A DNA stretch of 64,000 nt from Streptomyces sp. NBC_01237 (lineage in GTDB: Bacteria; Actinomycetota; Actinomycetes; Streptomycetales; Streptomycetaceae). This document shows, one piece after another, positions 25,893 through 37,077 of this stretch. Every line of letters begins with the position of its first letter. The first letter of the stretch is position 1. The notes under the pieces were generated by a model. It was not told where the DNA came from. It saw only the letters and a program-made list of their open reading frames with translations, and did not search any database. The stretch covers positions 1,116,001-1,180,000 of the forward strand of contig NZ_CP108509.1 of NCBI RefSeq assembly GCF_035917275.1, read 5' to 3'. The position numbers and the translations under genes are program-made.

Positions 25893-28800
25893 TCAGGAGG
25901 AGGGAGCGGTGTCGCCCGGTCCGTCGTCGGCGGAGGTGAAGCGCGCCATCTCCTGCGCCGTCATGCCCAGCACCTCCGCCGTGATCACCTCCTCGACCTT
26001 CTGCGCGAGCAGGGAGACGGTCGGGTTCTCGAAGAGGGCGCGGACGGGCAGCGTGACCGCGAAGGCCTCGCGCACGCGGGACACCACCTGGGTGGCGAGG
26101 AGCGAATGCCCGCCCAGGTCGAAGAAGTTGTCGTGCGGGCCGACCGGCCCGACTGCGAGGACCTGTGTCCAGATGCCCGCGATGATCTCCTCCTGCGCCG
26201 AGCCGAGCGCCTCGGCCACGGCTCCCCCGCCCAGGACCGCGTCGGGCTCGGGCAGGGCCCGCCGGTCCACCTTGCCGTTCGGATTCAGGGGGAGTTCGGG
26301 CAGGGGAACGTACGACACCGGGATCATGTAGTCCGGCAGCAGTGTCCGCAGGAAGTCCTTGAGCGCTTTGGCGGCCGGGGCCGTACCGCCCGCCACCGGC
26401 ACGATGTACGCGGTGAGCTGGAGTCCGCCGCCCGGCCCCGGGTGGACGAGCACGGCCGCGTTCTGTACCTGTGGGTGCGTACTGATGACCACCTCCACCT
26501 CGGCCGGCTCGATGCGGAACCCGCGGATCTTCACCTGGTCGTCGGTGCGGCCCGCGAACTCGAGCCGGCCGTCCGTCGTCCAGCGCGCCACATCACCGGT
26601 CCGGTACATCCGGCTGCCCGGTTCGCCGCTGAACGGGTCGGCGACGTAGCGCGCCGCGGTCATGGAGGGGCGTCCGATGTAGCCGCGGGCCAGCGCGGAG
26701 CTGCGCAGATACACCTCGCCGCGGACTCCGACGGGCACGGGACGAAGCCGCTCGTCCAGGACGTAGACCGCCACATTGGGCAGCGGCGTGCCGATCGGCG
26801 GGCGGGCCGGCCAACACGCCGGTTCGCCGCCCAGGGTGAGGCGCGTGACGGCGTGCGTCTCGGCCGGCCCGTACTGGTTCTCCAGGACCGCTCCGTCGAG
26901 TGCGGCCAGGAACTCGCGGATCTCGGTGGTCAGACGCAGCGCCTCACCACCGACGATCACCTCTGTCAGGGTCAGCGGCAGCGTATGCCGGTCCGCTCGC
27001 CGCGCCCAGGTCGCGGCGAGCTGCTGGAGCATGGACGGGGAGGAGTACATGCGCTGGACGCGCTTCTCGGCGAGCACGTCGAGCAGGCGGTCCAGGTCCT
27101 CCCTCGTGCGGTCGTCGATCACGGTGAGCGTGCCACCCGCCGCGAGCGTCACATAGAACTCCTGCAGGGCGACGTCGAAGCCGATGGACGACAACTGGGC
27201 CACACGACGGTGTCCGTGACCGTCCGCCAGCTTCCAGCCCACCAGGTTCTCCAGCGTGCTGTCGCACAGACCGATGCCCTTGGGGCGGCCGGTCGAGCCG
27301 GAGGTGAACAGCACGTGCGAAAGATGGCCGGGCAGCGCCTTCCGCTCGGGCCGGGTCGTCGGCGCCGCGCCGGCCCGCGCCAGGAACTCCCCGGCCCCGA
27401 CCAGCGCCGCGGTACCGCCGGCGACGCACTGCTCGAATCCCGCCCCGTACACGACCAGGCCCGCGCCCGCGCTCTCCAGCATGTAGCCGAGACGGTCGGC
27501 GGGGTGGATCGGATCGAGCGGAAGATACACGCCGCCCGCCTTCATGATGCCGAGCATGAGCACGAACACGTCCACGCCGCGGTTCATGCAGACGCCGATC
27601 ACCTGCTCGGGGCCGCACCCCCGGGCGCGGAGTGCGTTCGCCACCTGGTTGGCCCGGGCTTCCAACTCTGCGTAGGTCAAGGACTCCTGGCCGTCCGCGA
27701 GTGCGGTGCGGTCAGGGCTGCGCGCCAGCTGCTCGGTGAACGTGTCGACGATGCTGCCGCCGGTGTGCACGTCGACCGGGTCCCGGTTCCATTCCACCAG
27801 GAGCGTCTCACGCTCCCGGTCCTCCAGGGCGGACAGTTGCGACAGCGGGCGGTCGGCCCGCTCGGCGATGCCGGCGAGCAGTCGCAGGAACTGCCGGACG
27901 AGCCCCGCGGCCGTCTCCCCGGTGAACAGGTCCGTGCTGTGCACGAGCCGCCCCGAGAGAAGGCCGTCCCGGTCCTCCAGATACATTTCGAGGTCGAAGC
28001 GGGCCACGTGGGCGGGCATCGGCACCGGCGCGCACTCCAGGTCGCCGGGCAGCGTCGGCTCGGCGACGCTGTCGACGTCGAACCACACCTGGAACACCGG
28101 ATTGCGGCCGAGGTCACGCTCGCCGGTCAGCTCCGCCACGACATGCTCGAAGGGGTACGCCTCGTGTGCGTAGGCGTCCAGGGTGACCTCGCGTGCCTGC
28201 CGCAGCAGCTCCGTGAAGTGCGGATCGCCGGACCAGCGCAGACGCAGCGGGATCGTGTTCACGAAGAAGCCGATGAGCTTGTCGAGTTCAGGACGTACGC
28301 GTCCCGAGACGGGGGAACCGGTCACGATGTCGCTGCTCGCGCTGTGCTTGGCGAGCAGCACGTCGAACCCGGCGAGCAGCACCATGAACAGGCTCGCGCC
28401 GTGGGCGCGCCCCAGCGCACGCAACTCGTCGGCCACGGCGACCGGGACGGTGAAGTCCACCTGCGCTCCGCGCCCGGAGGGCGTCCTGGGACGAGGACGG
28501 TCCGTCGGCAGGTCGAGGGAGTCCGGTGCCCCGGCCAGCTGCTCACGCCAGAAGGCGAGGTGACGCGCGTTCTCGGAGTCGTCCAGCATCGTGCGCTGCC
28601 ACGCCGCGTAGTCGGTGTACTGAACCGGCAGCTCGGGCAGCGGCACGGAACGTCCCCGGGCCAGACCGTCGTAGAGGGCGGACACCTCCGCCCAGAACAC
28701 GTTCATGGACCAGCCGTCCACGACGATGTGCTGGAACGTCACCGCCAGATAGTGCGTCGCGTCGTCCGTGCGCATCAGCCGCGTGCGCATCAAGGGGCCG

Positions 28801-30923
28801 CGGGCCAGGTCGAACGGCTCGTCCGCGCACCGCCGTGCCACCGCACGCGCTTCGGTCCCGGCCCGCTCGGGGTCCAGGCCCGACAGATCCGTCCAGATCA
28901 GCGGGAGGTCACCGGGCGCACCGATGACGACGCGCGGCAGGCCGGCCACGCTCACGAAGGTGCTGCGCAGCACGTCGTGACGGCGCCGGACCTCGTTGAT
29001 GGCCCGCTCCAGGGCACCGACGTCCAGGCGTCCCACGATGCGCCACAGCCCCTGCACGTTGTAGAGCGCGGAGTCGGTGCCGACCTGGTCCAGGAACCAC
29101 AGCCTCTGCTGTGCGAAGGAGAGTGGGGGATCGCCGGCGGCGGGGGCGATGGCCGGTACGGTGGCGCCGCCCGCGTGCGCCACCAGCTCCGTGAACGCGC
29201 GCACTGTCGGGTGGTCGAACAGGCCGCGTACCGGGACGTCCACGCCGTACGCCTCGCGGGTACGGGAGACGATCTGCGCGGCCTGCAACGAGTGGCCGCC
29301 CCGTTCGAGGAAGTCGTCGTCGATGCCGAGTTCGGCGCCGCCGAGGATCTCCGTCCACAGCGCGGCCATGCGCCGCTCCGCGTCGTTGCGGGGCGGCACC
29401 GGGGGCGCCGTCCGGGGTGCGGCGGGCACCGTCAGCGCGGAGCGGTCCACCTTCCCGTTGGCGGTCAGCGGCAGTTCGGACAGCTCCACGAAGATGCCCG
29501 GCACCATGTAGTCGGGCAGGCGTCCGCGCACGAACTCCCGCAGCTCGGCGGCGCGCGGTGAAACCGCCCCGGCCGGCACGGTGCAGGCGACCAACTGCTG
29601 CCCCAGAGCTGTCGGGCGTGCCACGACACAGACCTGGCGCACCTCCGGGTGCGTGGCGAGGGCCGCCTCCACCTCGGCGGGCTCGATGCGGTGGCCGCGG
29701 ACCTTGACCTGGTCGTCGGCCCGGCCCATGAACCGGAGCGTCCCGTCGGGCAGCGTCCGCACGAGGTCGCCCGAGCGGTACATGCGGGTGCCGGGCGGGC
29801 CGAAGCGGTCCGCGACGAACCGTTCGGCGGTCAGCGCGGTGGACCCGAGATACCCGCGGGCCAGGCAGGGCCCTGCGATGTACAGCTCCCCGGTCTCCCC
29901 GTCCGCCACCCGGCGCAGCGCCCCGTCGAGCACGTGGATGCGCACCCCCTCGCCGGGGCGGCCCAGCGAGGGGATGCGTGCGTCGTCCGCGTGGCTCAGC
30001 GTGACCTGGACCGTCGCCTCCGAGGGCCCGTACGCCAGGAGAACCTGATGGTGCGCCGACCAGAGGGCGAGCATCTCGGCGGAGAGCGCCTCCCCGCCGA
30101 CGGTCAGGGTGAGGGGCGTCGGTACCTGGGTGGGCACGAGCGTCCCGAGCACGCCCGGCGTGGTGGCCAGGTGGGTGACGGCGTGATCCCGGAGCAGGGC
30201 GAGGAGTTCGTTCCCGACGGGCTGTCCGCCCGACGCCGGAAGGACGAGGGTCGCGCCGCTGAGCAGGCCCGTCACGAGGTCGCCGAGGCTGACGTCGAAG
30301 TTCGGCGAGACGCCCTGCAGCACCCGGCTGCCCGGACCGATGCCCTGGCGGTCCATCGCGGTCGTCAGGAGATCGGTGAGCCCGGTGTGCGTGACCTGCA
30401 CTCCCTTGGGCGTCCCCGTCGAACCCGAGGTGTGGATGACGTACGCGGGGTGCTCGGGGAGCAGCCGGGCGCGCCGCTGGGTGTCGGTCGGCGCCGTTTC
30501 CGGGTAGCCCATGGCGACATCCGGCTCTTCGCCGAGTACGAGCACGTCGGTGGCCGTACCGTCCGTGGCCGTAGCGTCCGGCGCCGTACCGTCCGCGCCG
30601 GCCCGGATGGTCAAGGTGGGGCGGGCACTCGAATGGAGTGCCGCGATCCGCTCCGGGTGGTGTGTGGGGTCCACCGGCAGATAGCACGCGCCGGACTTGA
30701 GGACCGCGAGCAGAGCCACCACCCACCGCGGGGAGCGGGGAAGCTCGACCGCGATCACCTTCTCGGGTCCCGCGCCGCGCTCGATCAGCTGGTGGGCCAG
30801 GCGGCTCGACGCGCGGTCGAGTTCCGCGTAGCTGAGGGTGGTGCCGGCGGCCCGCACCGCCGTGGCCCCCGGTCGGGCGGCCACCGCGGCGGCGAACAGT
30901 GCGGGAAAGGTCTGCGTGGTCAT
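25893..30923 (-). CDS. NRPS, A-T-C-A-T (second A domain proline-type)
   Basis: 1676 residues: A1 (about 15-510), T1 (GGHSL near 541), C (600-1030, QHIVVDG near 732, where the first His of HHxxxDG is Gln), A2 (1060-1560) and T2 (GGHSL near 1603). There is no C domain before A1, so A1-T1 behaves as a loading module. My alignment to GrsA gives pocket residues D-V-G-A-T-G-A-V-Q for A1 (no confident match; partly like aromatic codes) and D-V-Q-Y-I-G-Q-A-V for A2, close to the proline code DVQ(L/Y)IAHVV. proB, proA and proC follow directly, supporting proline or a methylated proline. It overlaps the upstream NRPS stop by 4 bp. No TE: the chain must pass on to another NRPS. Confidence 0.92.
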   Translation of the reverse strand: MTTQTFPALFAAAVAARPGATAVRAAGTTLSYAELDRASSRLAHQLIERGAGPEKVIAVELPRSPRWVVALLAVLKSGACYLPVDPTHHPERIAALHSSARPTLTIRAGADGTAPDATATDGTATDVLVLGEEPDVAMGYPETAPTDTQRRARLLPEHPAYVIHTSGSTGTPKGVQVTHTGLTDLLTTAMDRQGIGPGSRVLQGVSPNFDVSLGDLVTGLLSGATLVLPASGGQPVGNELLALLRDHAVTHLATTPGVLGTLVPTQVPTPLTLTVGGEALSAEMLALWSAHHQVLLAYGPSEATVQVTLSHADDARIPSLGRPGEGVRIHVLDGALRRVADGETGELYIAGPCLARGYLGSTALTAERFVADRFGPPGTRMYRSGDLVRTLPDGTLRFMGRADDQVKVRGHRIEPAEVEAALATHPEVRQVCVVARPTALGQQLVACTVPAGAVSPRAAELREFVRGRLPDYMVPGIFVELSELPLTANGKVDRSALTVPAAPRTAPPVPPRNDAERRMAALWTEILGGAELGIDDDFLERGGHSLQAAQIVSRTREAYGVDVPVRGLFDHPTVRAFTELVAHAGGATVPAIAPAAGDPPLSFAQQRLWFLDQVGTDSALYNVQGLWRIVGRLDVGALERAINEVRRRHDVLRSTFVSVAGLPRVVIGAPGDLPLIWTDLSGLDPERAGTEARAVARRCADEPFDLARGPLMRTRLMRTDDATHYLAVTFQHIVVDGWSMNVFWAEVSALYDGLARGRSVPLPELPVQYTDYAAWQRTMLDDSENARHLAFWREQLAGAPDSLDLPTDRPRPRTPSGRGAQVDFTVPVAVADELRALGRAHGASLFMVLLAGFDVLLAKHSASSDIVTGSPVSGRVRPELDKLIGFFVNTIPLRLRWSGDPHFTELLRQAREVTLDAYAHEAYPFEHVVAELTGERDLGRNPVFQVWFDVDSVAEPTLPGDLECAPVPMPAHVARFDLEMYLEDRDGLLSGRLVHSTDLFTGETAAGLVRQFLRLLAGIAERADRPLSQLSALEDRERETLLVEWNRDPVDVHTGGSIVDTFTEQLARSPDRTALADGQESLTYAELEARANQVANALRARGCGPEQVIGVCMNRGVDVFVLMLGIMKAGGVYLPLDPIHPADRLGYMLESAGAGLVVYGAGFEQCVAGGTAALVGAGEFLARAGAAPTTRPERKALPGHLSHVLFTSGSTGRPKGIGLCDSTLENLVGWKLADGHGHRRVAQLSSIGFDVALQEFYVTLAAGGTLTVIDDRTREDLDRLLDVLAEKRVQRMYSSPSMLQQLAATWARRADRHTLPLTLTEVIVGGEALRLTTEIREFLAALDGAVLENQYGPAETHAVTRLTLGGEPACWPARPPIGTPLPNVAVYVLDERLRPVPVGVRGEVYLRSSALARGYIGRPSMTAARYVADPFSGEPGSRMYRTGDVARWTTDGRLEFAGRTDDQVKIRGFRIEPAEVEVVISTHPQVQNAAVLVHPGPGGGLQLTAYIVPVAGGTAPAAKALKDFLRTLLPDYMIPVSYVPLPELPLNPNGKVDRRALPEPDAVLGGGAVAEALGSAQEEIIAGIWTQVLAVGPVGPHDNFFDLGGHSLLATQVVSRVREAFAVTLPVRALFENPTVSLLAQKVEEVITAEVLGMTAQEMARFTSADDGPGDTAPSS

Positions 30924-33900
30924 GACTGCGACGCCTCAGGTGCGCTCTCGGGGCCGGCGGATACGGGGTCGGGGCGCCTCGCACGCCGAAGGGCCGGCCG
31001 TGCCGGCCTGGCCCGTCCGAGCCGCCCGGCCAGCTCGGCAACGGTGGGTGCTTCGAACACGTCGGGGATGCGCAGATCGAGGCCGAGGCGGGCGCGCACC
31101 CGGCTCACGAGACGTGTGGCGAGCAGTGAATGGCCGCCGAGCGTGAAGAAGTCGTCGTCCACCGACACGCTCGGCTGCCCGAGGATCTCGGCGAACATCT
31201 CGCACAGTGCCGTCTCCTGCGATGTGCGGGGAGCGCGTCCGGCGCCGGACGCCGGGGCAGCGGGGTCGGGCAGCGCGTCGAGATCGAGCTTGCCGTTCGG
31301 GGTGAGCGGCAGCTCATCGAGCACCTCGATGCCCGACGGGACCATGTAGGAGGGCAGGCGCTCGGCGAGGCTCGCCCGCACGGATGCGGCGAGCTCCGTC
31401 GCGCGCTGTCGCCGCCCGGGGTCGTTGGTCAGCTCGTCGACGCGTTGGGGAGGGGGCGCCAGGGACCGGTAGGTGCCGGCCGCCCGCGCCGTACCGCGTT
31501 CCATGAGGACCGCGTCGAAGAGGTGCTCGCCCCCCGGCCCCGACCAGGTGACGGCGGCATGGAGGCCGAGGCTGTCGGCGAGGGCGTACACGTCCTCCGG
31601 GTCGACGGCCGTCCCGCCGGGACGGGGTGCGTCCGTGTCCGTGTGCACTGCGTGCAGTGCGGCGGCCTCGGCCTCCAGACGGGCGTTGGGGATGCCGGTC
31701 ACCCGCAGCTCGCGAGGACGTCGTCCGACGAGCCGTTCCTCCAGGGCCGTGAGTGAGCCCAGCGAGTCCCAGTCCGTGCTGTCGGCCTCGGTCAGGTCTC
31801 TGACCTCCGCGCCCGTGCTGTACAGAACAGCGTCGTAGCGGTGGCGGGTCAGTTCGTTGTGCGTCCGGCCGCGGCGCAGCTGGATGTCCACGCCTTCGAC
31901 CGCGGGCAGCGTACGGGCCAGGTACATGAAGCAGTCGGGATCGACCAGGAGTTCGCGCTCCTGGACGAGGTCCTGTGCCACCTGGGCCGCGATCTCCCGG
32001 GGGTCGCCGCCGTCGCGCGACCGGATGGCGGTGCGCAGCGTCCGCAGCAGTCGCACGTTGCGTACGTCGCCGACGAAGACGGCGCCGCCGGGCGCGAGAT
32101 GCCGGACGAGGGCCTCCATGACGCCGGCGAGGTAGGAGGCACTGGGGAAGTACTGCACGACCGAGTTGAGGACGATGGTGTCGAAGTGGCCCTCGGGCAG
32201 ACCGTCGAGCACGTGGGCGGCCTGCTTGCGCACCCGAACGCGGCCCGTGAGGTCCGCGCGGCCCGCGACGAGCTGCCGCAGCCGCTCCACCACGTCGTCC
32301 GATACGTCCGTGGCGCAGTACTCCTCGCAGTGCGGTGCGATCCGGGACAGCAGCAGGCCGTTGCCCGCACCGATCTCCAGGACCCTGCGAGGTGCGAGGC
32401 CGCGGATGCGGCGCACGGTGGATTCACGCCACTCGGCCATCTCCGCCTCAGGGATGGGGGCGCCGTCGTAGACACTGGTCCAGATCGCGAAGCTGTCCTC
32501 GACCGCCTTGCCGTCAGCCGGCAGAGCGTCCCGGTAGAGGGAGTCGTACACCGCCTGCCAGGCGTCGAGTTGGCGTTCCTCAAGGCCGGGCAGGCCGGCT
32601 GCGTCGGGGCGGGGGACGACATAGGCGGCGAGTGCCGGCTCGCCCGCCGGGGTCCGGCGCAGCCGCACGGCCGCGCGCTCCACGCCCGGGTGCGCCGCCG
32701 CCGCGGACTCGATCTCGCCCAGCTCGATCCGGTAGCCGCGCAGCTTCACCTGGTGGTCGGTGCGGCCCAGGCATTCGAGTTCGCCGTCGGCGGTCCAGCG
32801 GGCGAGGTCTCCGGTGCGGTACATCCGGCTCCCCGGCGCGCCGAACGGGTCGGCGACGAAGCACGTCGAGGTGAGACCGGGTCGTCCGAGATAGCCGCGG
32901 GCCAGCCCGAGACCCGCGATGTACAGCTCACCGGTGACTCCGGGCGGTACGGGCTGCAGATGCCGGTCGAGCACGTACGCGCGGTTGTTCCACAGCGGGA
33001 CTCCCACGGTCGGGGCGCCCGGGGAACCGTCCAGGACCTTCGCCGTGGAGTAGATCGTGGTCTCGGTGGGGCCGTAGAAGTTGGTCGCGTCGGCGGCCAG
33101 CGCGTGCATGGTGGCGCCGAGTTCGGCCGGGAGGACCTCGCCGACCGTCAGCATGCGCAGCCCGCGCAGACTCTCCGGGTCCGCTTCGGCGAGGGCGTGC
33201 CAGAGCGAAGGGGTGGCCTGCATCAGCGTGGCGCCGCGCTCTCGGGCCGCAGCGGCGATCGCGCCTGCGTCCTTCAGCAACTCCGTTTCCGCCAAGAGGA
33301 GTTGGCCGCCCGTGGTGAGCGGCAGCAGAATCTCCACCGCCGCGATGTCGAACGCCGTCGTGGTGATCGCGAGGAACCGGTCCTGAGGGCCGGGCCGCAG
33401 TCGCTCGGCCACACACCCCAGCAGATTGGCCAGGGCGGCGCGGGGAATGACGACACCCTTGGGGCGGCCGGTCGAGCCGGAGGTGTAGATCACGTACGCC
33501 GGGTGCGCGGGCTCGACCGCGGGAGCCGGCAGCGGTCCGGACGCGGAACCGGGCAGCACCGCACCGCCGTGGATGTCAGGGCTGCCGGGGCTGTCGACGT
33601 CGTCGAGGCTGTCGAGGCTGTCGAGGCTGTCGAGCAGCAGCATCGGTGTGCCGGTCTCGGGCAGACCCGTCATCGCCTCGGCGGTCGTGAGGATCAGCGT
33701 CGCCCGGCAGTCCGTCAGGATGTGGGCCACGCGGCCCACCGGCTGGTCCAGATCCAGTGGTACGTATGCCGCCCCGGACTTGAGGACGGCGAGCATCCCG
33801 ACCACTGTCGCCGCCGAGCGCGGCACGGCCAGCACCACGATGTCCTCGGGACCGATTCCCCTCGACCTCAGCGACCGCGCCCACCCGTCGGCCCGGTTGC

Positions 33901-35485
33901 GCAGTTGGCGGTATGTCAGGGTGTCCGAGCCGCAGCGGACGGCGACGGCCTCGGGGGTGCGGGCAGCCCAGGCGTCGAAGGCCGCGACCGGCTCGGCGTC
34001 GGCCGGCACCGGTGTGCTGGTGGCGTTCCAGCCCTCGATCAGCGTGGTCGCCTCGTCGTGACCGAGCGGCGACAGGCGCGACAGCGGCAGTTCGGGATGC
34101 GTGGCCACGGCGCGCAGCAACGTCTTCAGATGGCGCGCGAGCCGCTCCACGGTCGCCGGAAGGAACAGATCGGTGCTGTACAGGAAGTGGCCCGCCAGCT
34201 CCCCCTCGTCCACGGCGATGCGCAGCTCCAGGTCCATGCGCGCGCTGTGCCGGTCGCGGGGCAGGTCCGCCACATCGAGGCCATGGGGCTGTTCGAAGGT
34301 GTGGTCTCGCCCGCCGTCGAACCAGATCTGACACAGCGGGGTACGGCTGATGTCACGGGTGGGTGCCACCTCCTCCACGATGCGTTCGAAGGGCACGCCG
34401 TCATTGGCGTAGGCGTCGAGCGAGACGTCCCGGACCTTTTCGAGCAGTTCCAGGAAGGTCGGGTCGCCCGACCACGAGACGCGCAACGGGAGCAGATTGA
34501 CGAAGAATCCGATGAGACCTTCGAGCTCGGGACGTGCGCGTCCCGAGGAGGGGGTGCCGGTGACGATGTCGGTGCTGCCGGTGTACCGGGACAGAAGCGC
34601 GTCGAAGGAGGCCAGCAGCACCATGAACAGGGACGCACCGTGATCACGCCCGAGTCTGCGCAGTCCCTCCGCGACGTCCGTGTCGACGGTGAACTCCACC
34701 TTCCCCGCGCGACCGCTGAGCGTGCGCGGACGTGGCAGATCGGTGCGCAGGTCGAGCGCGGAGGGGGCGGCGTCGAGCAGCTCCTTCCAGAAGCGCAGCC
34801 GGTCGGCCGCCTCCTCGCCGCGCATCCACTCCCGCTCCTGGGCGGCGAACTGGGTGTGCTGCAGGGGCAGCGGGGGCAGCGATGACGGGCCTGCGATGCG
34901 GAACGTCCCGTACAGGGTGCTGAGTTCACTCCACAGCACCCCCATCGACCAGCCGTCCACGACGATGTGATGGAAGTTGAGCATCAGGGCGTGCTGATCC
35001 GGCGCGAGTTTGAACAGGCGGGCGCGCATCAGGGGGCCGGCCGACAGGTCGAAGCCCTCGGCCGCGTCCGCGCCTGCGAGCCGGATCGCCTCGGCACGGG
35101 CCGGGGCGGGGCCCGGCGCGGAGAGGTCGACGAGGTCGAGGGGGAACCGCCCGGGCTCGGCGACGATCTGCCGGAGGGTTTCGTCCTCCTCCTCGAACCG
35201 CGCTCGCAGCGAGTCGTGCCGGTGCCATATGGCATCGAGGGAGGCCCGCAGGGCCGCCACGTCGAGCTCTCCGCCGATCGACCACAGTGTGTCGACGACA
35301 TGCATAGGGGCTTTCGGCATCAATTGCTCAAGAAACCAAAGCTGCCGCTGTGCGAACGACGCAATGCCCTTGTCCTGTGCGCGAGGTATCCCGGCCGGCC
35401 GGGCCGCCCTCCCGGAAGTTCCCGTCGCAGTCCCCCGCAGGCGCTGCCTGATGAGGTCTTGCTGTTCAGGAGTGAGTTGGCTCAT
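30920..35485 (-). CDS. NRPS, C-A-(N-methyltransferase)-T, glycine-type pocket
   Basis: 1521 residues from ATG 35485 (MSQLTPEQQ). C domain (about 40-470, HHIVVDGWS near 173), A domain (480-1240) interrupted late by a SAM methyltransferase ([12 protein letters not shown] near 1035), and T (GGHSL near 1453). Methyltransferases in this position N-methylate the bound aminoacyl group. Pocket residues by my alignment are D-I-V-Q-L-V-F-I-Y, sharing D-I-x-Q-L-x-x-I with the glycine code DILQLGLIW, so N-methylglycine (sarcosine) is the likely residue. A short tandem repeat lies in a surface loop of the A domain. First gene of its operon; divergent from the MFS exporter. Confidence 0.92.
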   Translation of the reverse strand: MSQLTPEQQDLIRQRLRGTATGTSGRAARPAGIPRAQDKGIASFAQRQLWFLEQLMPKAPMHVVDTLWSIGGELDVAALRASLDAIWHRHDSLRARFEEEDETLRQIVAEPGRFPLDLVDLSAPGPAPARAEAIRLAGADAAEGFDLSAGPLMRARLFKLAPDQHALMLNFHHIVVDGWSMGVLWSELSTLYGTFRIAGPSSLPPLPLQHTQFAAQEREWMRGEEAADRLRFWKELLDAAPSALDLRTDLPRPRTLSGRAGKVEFTVDTDVAEGLRRLGRDHGASLFMVLLASFDALLSRYTGSTDIVTGTPSSGRARPELEGLIGFFVNLLPLRVSWSGDPTFLELLEKVRDVSLDAYANDGVPFERIVEEVAPTRDISRTPLCQIWFDGGRDHTFEQPHGLDVADLPRDRHSARMDLELRIAVDEGELAGHFLYSTDLFLPATVERLARHLKTLLRAVATHPELPLSRLSPLGHDEATTLIEGWNATSTPVPADAEPVAAFDAWAARTPEAVAVRCGSDTLTYRQLRNRADGWARSLRSRGIGPEDIVVLAVPRSAATVVGMLAVLKSGAAYVPLDLDQPVGRVAHILTDCRATLILTTAEAMTGLPETGTPMLLLDSLDSLDSLDDVDSPGSPDIHGGAVLPGSASGPLPAPAVEPAHPAYVIYTSGSTGRPKGVVIPRAALANLLGCVAERLRPGPQDRFLAITTTAFDIAAVEILLPLTTGGQLLLAETELLKDAGAIAAAARERGATLMQATPSLWHALAEADPESLRGLRMLTVGEVLPAELGATMHALAADATNFYGPTETTIYSTAKVLDGSPGAPTVGVPLWNNRAYVLDRHLQPVPPGVTGELYIAGLGLARGYLGRPGLTSTCFVADPFGAPGSRMYRTGDLARWTADGELECLGRTDHQVKLRGYRIELGEIESAAAAHPGVERAAVRLRRTPAGEPALAAYVVPRPDAAGLPGLEERQLDAWQAVYDSLYRDALPADGKAVEDSFAIWTSVYDGAPIPEAEMAEWRESTVRRIRGLAPRRVLEIGAGNGLLLSRIAPHCEEYCATDVSDDVVERLRQLVAGRADLTGRVRVRKQAAHVLDGLPEGHFDTIVLNSVVQYFPSASYLAGVMEALVRHLAPGGAVFVGDVRNVRLLRTLRTAIRSRDGGDPREIAAQVAQDLVQERELLVDPDCFMYLARTLPAVEGVDIQLRRGRTHNELTRHRYDAVLYSTGAEVRDLTEADSTDWDSLGSLTALEERLVGRRPRELRVTGIPNARLEAEAAALHAVHTDTDAPRPGGTAVDPEDVYALADSLGLHAAVTWSGPGGEHLFDAVLMERGTARAAGTYRSLAPPPQRVDELTNDPGRRQRATELAASVRASLAERLPSYMVPSGIEVLDELPLTPNGKLDLDALPDPAAPASGAGRAPRTSQETALCEMFAEILGQPSVSVDDDFFTLGGHSLLATRLVSRVRARLGLDLRIPDVFEAPTVAELAGRLGRARPARPALRRARRPDPVSAGPESAPEASQS
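33602..33634. repeat. 9-bp tandem repeat inside the NRPS A domain
   Basis: The unit GTCGAGGCT occurs about 3.7 times and encodes SLDSLDSLD (minus strand) in the loop between core motifs A2 and A3. It is in frame, so the protein tolerates copy-number change. Confidence 0.8.
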
Positions 35486-35660
35486 TTGTATTCCCCCCAT
35501 CGCCCGACGCGCATCCGGCGTGCCCAGCGGCGTTGAGGAGCATATGCAGAAAGCGATTTTCAACAGATGGCCGGAGGTCGTCAGTTGGAGGCAGATCCGT
35601 ATGGTAGGTGGCTGGTGGGACTGGTCGTATGCGAAGCGGGCCGCCGAATTCCCGATGTCT

Positions 35661-35668
35661 CGCCGGCG
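35661..35668. promoter_or_regulatory. Candidate LmbU-type binding palindrome
   Basis: CGCCGGCG, the palindrome reported for LmbU in the lincomycin cluster, lies in the 254-bp divergent region between the NRPS (35485) and the MFS exporter (35740). The cluster encodes an LmbU homologue. At this GC content an 8-mer of this kind occurs by chance every few kb, so support is moderate. Confidence 0.4.
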
Positions 35669-35739
35669 GGACGGCCATAGTCCCGGTGCTGCTCTTTGCG
35701 GCAGGATGCGGCGCGCTTCAACGGGAGAACGAAAGGCAA

Positions 35740-37020
35740 GTGGTGGCTCAAACAGCACGGTGGGTCGAGCGGTACGTCCCCTTTGCTCCGGTGTTATCGC
35801 ACCCGCGGCTGCGGCGCGTATGGCCGGGGTTCATCGTTTCGTTCCTCGGCGACGGCATGAGTGCCGTCGCGGTCAGCTGGCTGGCGTTGCAGCTGGCCCC
35901 GCAGCAGGGCTACGGGCTGTGGGTCGCGCTCGCCGTGGGCGCCTACACGCTGCCGGGGGCCGCGGGGGTGGTGCTGCTGGGGCCGCTGATGCGTGGGCGC
36001 GGCGGAGCCCAGCTCCTGGCGTGGAACGCGTGGCTGCGGACAGTGGGGCTGGGCCTGATACCCGTCGCAGCCCTCTTCGACGTCCTGTCCATCGGCGTGT
36101 ACGTGGGGCTGCTGGCCGCCTCGTCGCTCCTGCGCTCATGGGGCTCGGCCGGGTACTACACGCTGGTCGCGGAGATGCTTCCCAAGTCCCGGCATCTGTC
36201 GGCCAACGCACTGATCTCGACGCTCAGCCAGACCGGAATCCTGATCGGACCGGTGATCGCCGGACTGCTCATCGCCTGGGTCGGAGCGCTGTGGGCGCTG
36301 GCGGTCGACGCGCTCACCTTCGCGATCCTGGCGGTCACCTGCCGGTTCGCGCTGCCGACGATGCCTCGTACCGAGCGGGCGAAGCAGGAGAAGGACCGGA
36401 CCGCAGGATTCCGGTTCATCGCCCGACAGCCGGCGCTCCTCGGCGTGATGGCACTGACGTTCGGCTTCTATCTGCTGTACGGACCCATCGAAGTCGGTCT
36501 GCCGGTACATGTCGCCGACGATCTCAAGGCCCCGGCCTCGGTCCTGGCGTGGCACTTCGCGGCATTCGGCGCGGGTGCTGTCGGCGGCGGACTGCTCGCC
36601 GCACACCTGGGGCGGCTGCCGCACTGGCTGGTCCTCAACGGCAGCGTGATCGGCGCGGGCCTCGCCCTCCTGCCGCTCGGCCTGGGAGCACCGATCGCCG
36701 TAACCGTGCCCTGTTTCGGTGCCGTCGGCGTGCTCTACGCCCCCTTCGGCGCCACCTCGACCGCCCTCATCCAGCGCACCGTCGGCGCGGACGACCTCGC
36801 GCAGGTACTCGCGGCCAGGAGCGCGCTCCTGGTGACGTCGGGCCCGGCCGGAATCGGGATCGGCGGACTGATCGTCGCCGGCTGGGGTGCGGGCCGCACT
36901 CTCCTCTCCGCCACCCTGGCCACGCTCGGTCTGGGTGTCGTCAGCGCCGTCCTGTGCGGGCTGCGCCGCGTCCGGCCGCGCCCCCTGCGGCCGACGGAGG
37001 TCAGCGGCGTCGTGCGCTGA
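35740..37020 (+). CDS. MFS exporter of the NRPS cluster
   Basis: 426 residues from GTG 35740 (AAAGG just upstream). Twelve-helix MFS pattern of the enterobactin-exporter/MFS_3 type: [21 protein letters not shown] at the N-terminus, long hydrophobic runs throughout and a basic central loop ([16 protein letters not shown]). A TTA codon is residue 19, so full translation should depend on the bldA tRNA. It is transcribed divergently from one NRPS operon and convergently with the other. Product export or self-resistance is the natural role. An ORF extension back to 35608 is not supported by a ribosome site. Confidence 0.88.
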   Translation: MVAQTARWVERYVPFAPVLSHPRLRRVWPGFIVSFLGDGMSAVAVSWLALQLAPQQGYGLWVALAVGAYTLPGAAGVVLLGPLMRGRGGAQLLAWNAWLRTVGLGLIPVAALFDVLSIGVYVGLLAASSLLRSWGSAGYYTLVAEMLPKSRHLSANALISTLSQTGILIGPVIAGLLIAWVGALWALAVDALTFAILAVTCRFALPTMPRTERAKQEKDRTAGFRFIARQPALLGVMALTFGFYLLYGPIEVGLPVHVADDLKAPASVLAWHFAAFGAGAVGGGLLAAHLGRLPHWLVLNGSVIGAGLALLPLGLGAPIAVTVPCFGAVGVLYAPFGATSTALIQRTVGADDLAQVLAARSALLVTSGPAGIGIGGLIVAGWGAGRTLLSATLATLGLGVVSAVLCGLRRVRPRPLRPTEVSGVVR

Positions 37021-37035
37021 CTCCGCACGGTGCCG

Positions 37036-37076
37036 CCCGAGGGCTGTCCCGCCATCCCGGCGGGACAGCCCTCGGG
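37036..37076. terminator. Strong bidirectional hairpin terminator
   Basis: 18-bp perfect arms (CCCGAGGGCTGTCCCGCC and its complement) and a 5-nt loop. It fills the gap between the converging MFS and NRPS stop codons. Confidence 0.88.
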
Positions 37077-37077
37077 C

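Noticed and set aside
25875..29561. 1228-codon plus-strand open frame opposite the NRPS
   Set aside because: Antisense shadow of A and C domains; low-complexity basic translation.
31841..34885. 1014-codon plus-strand open frame opposite the second NRPS
   Set aside because: Same reason; the minus-strand frame carries all NRPS core motifs.
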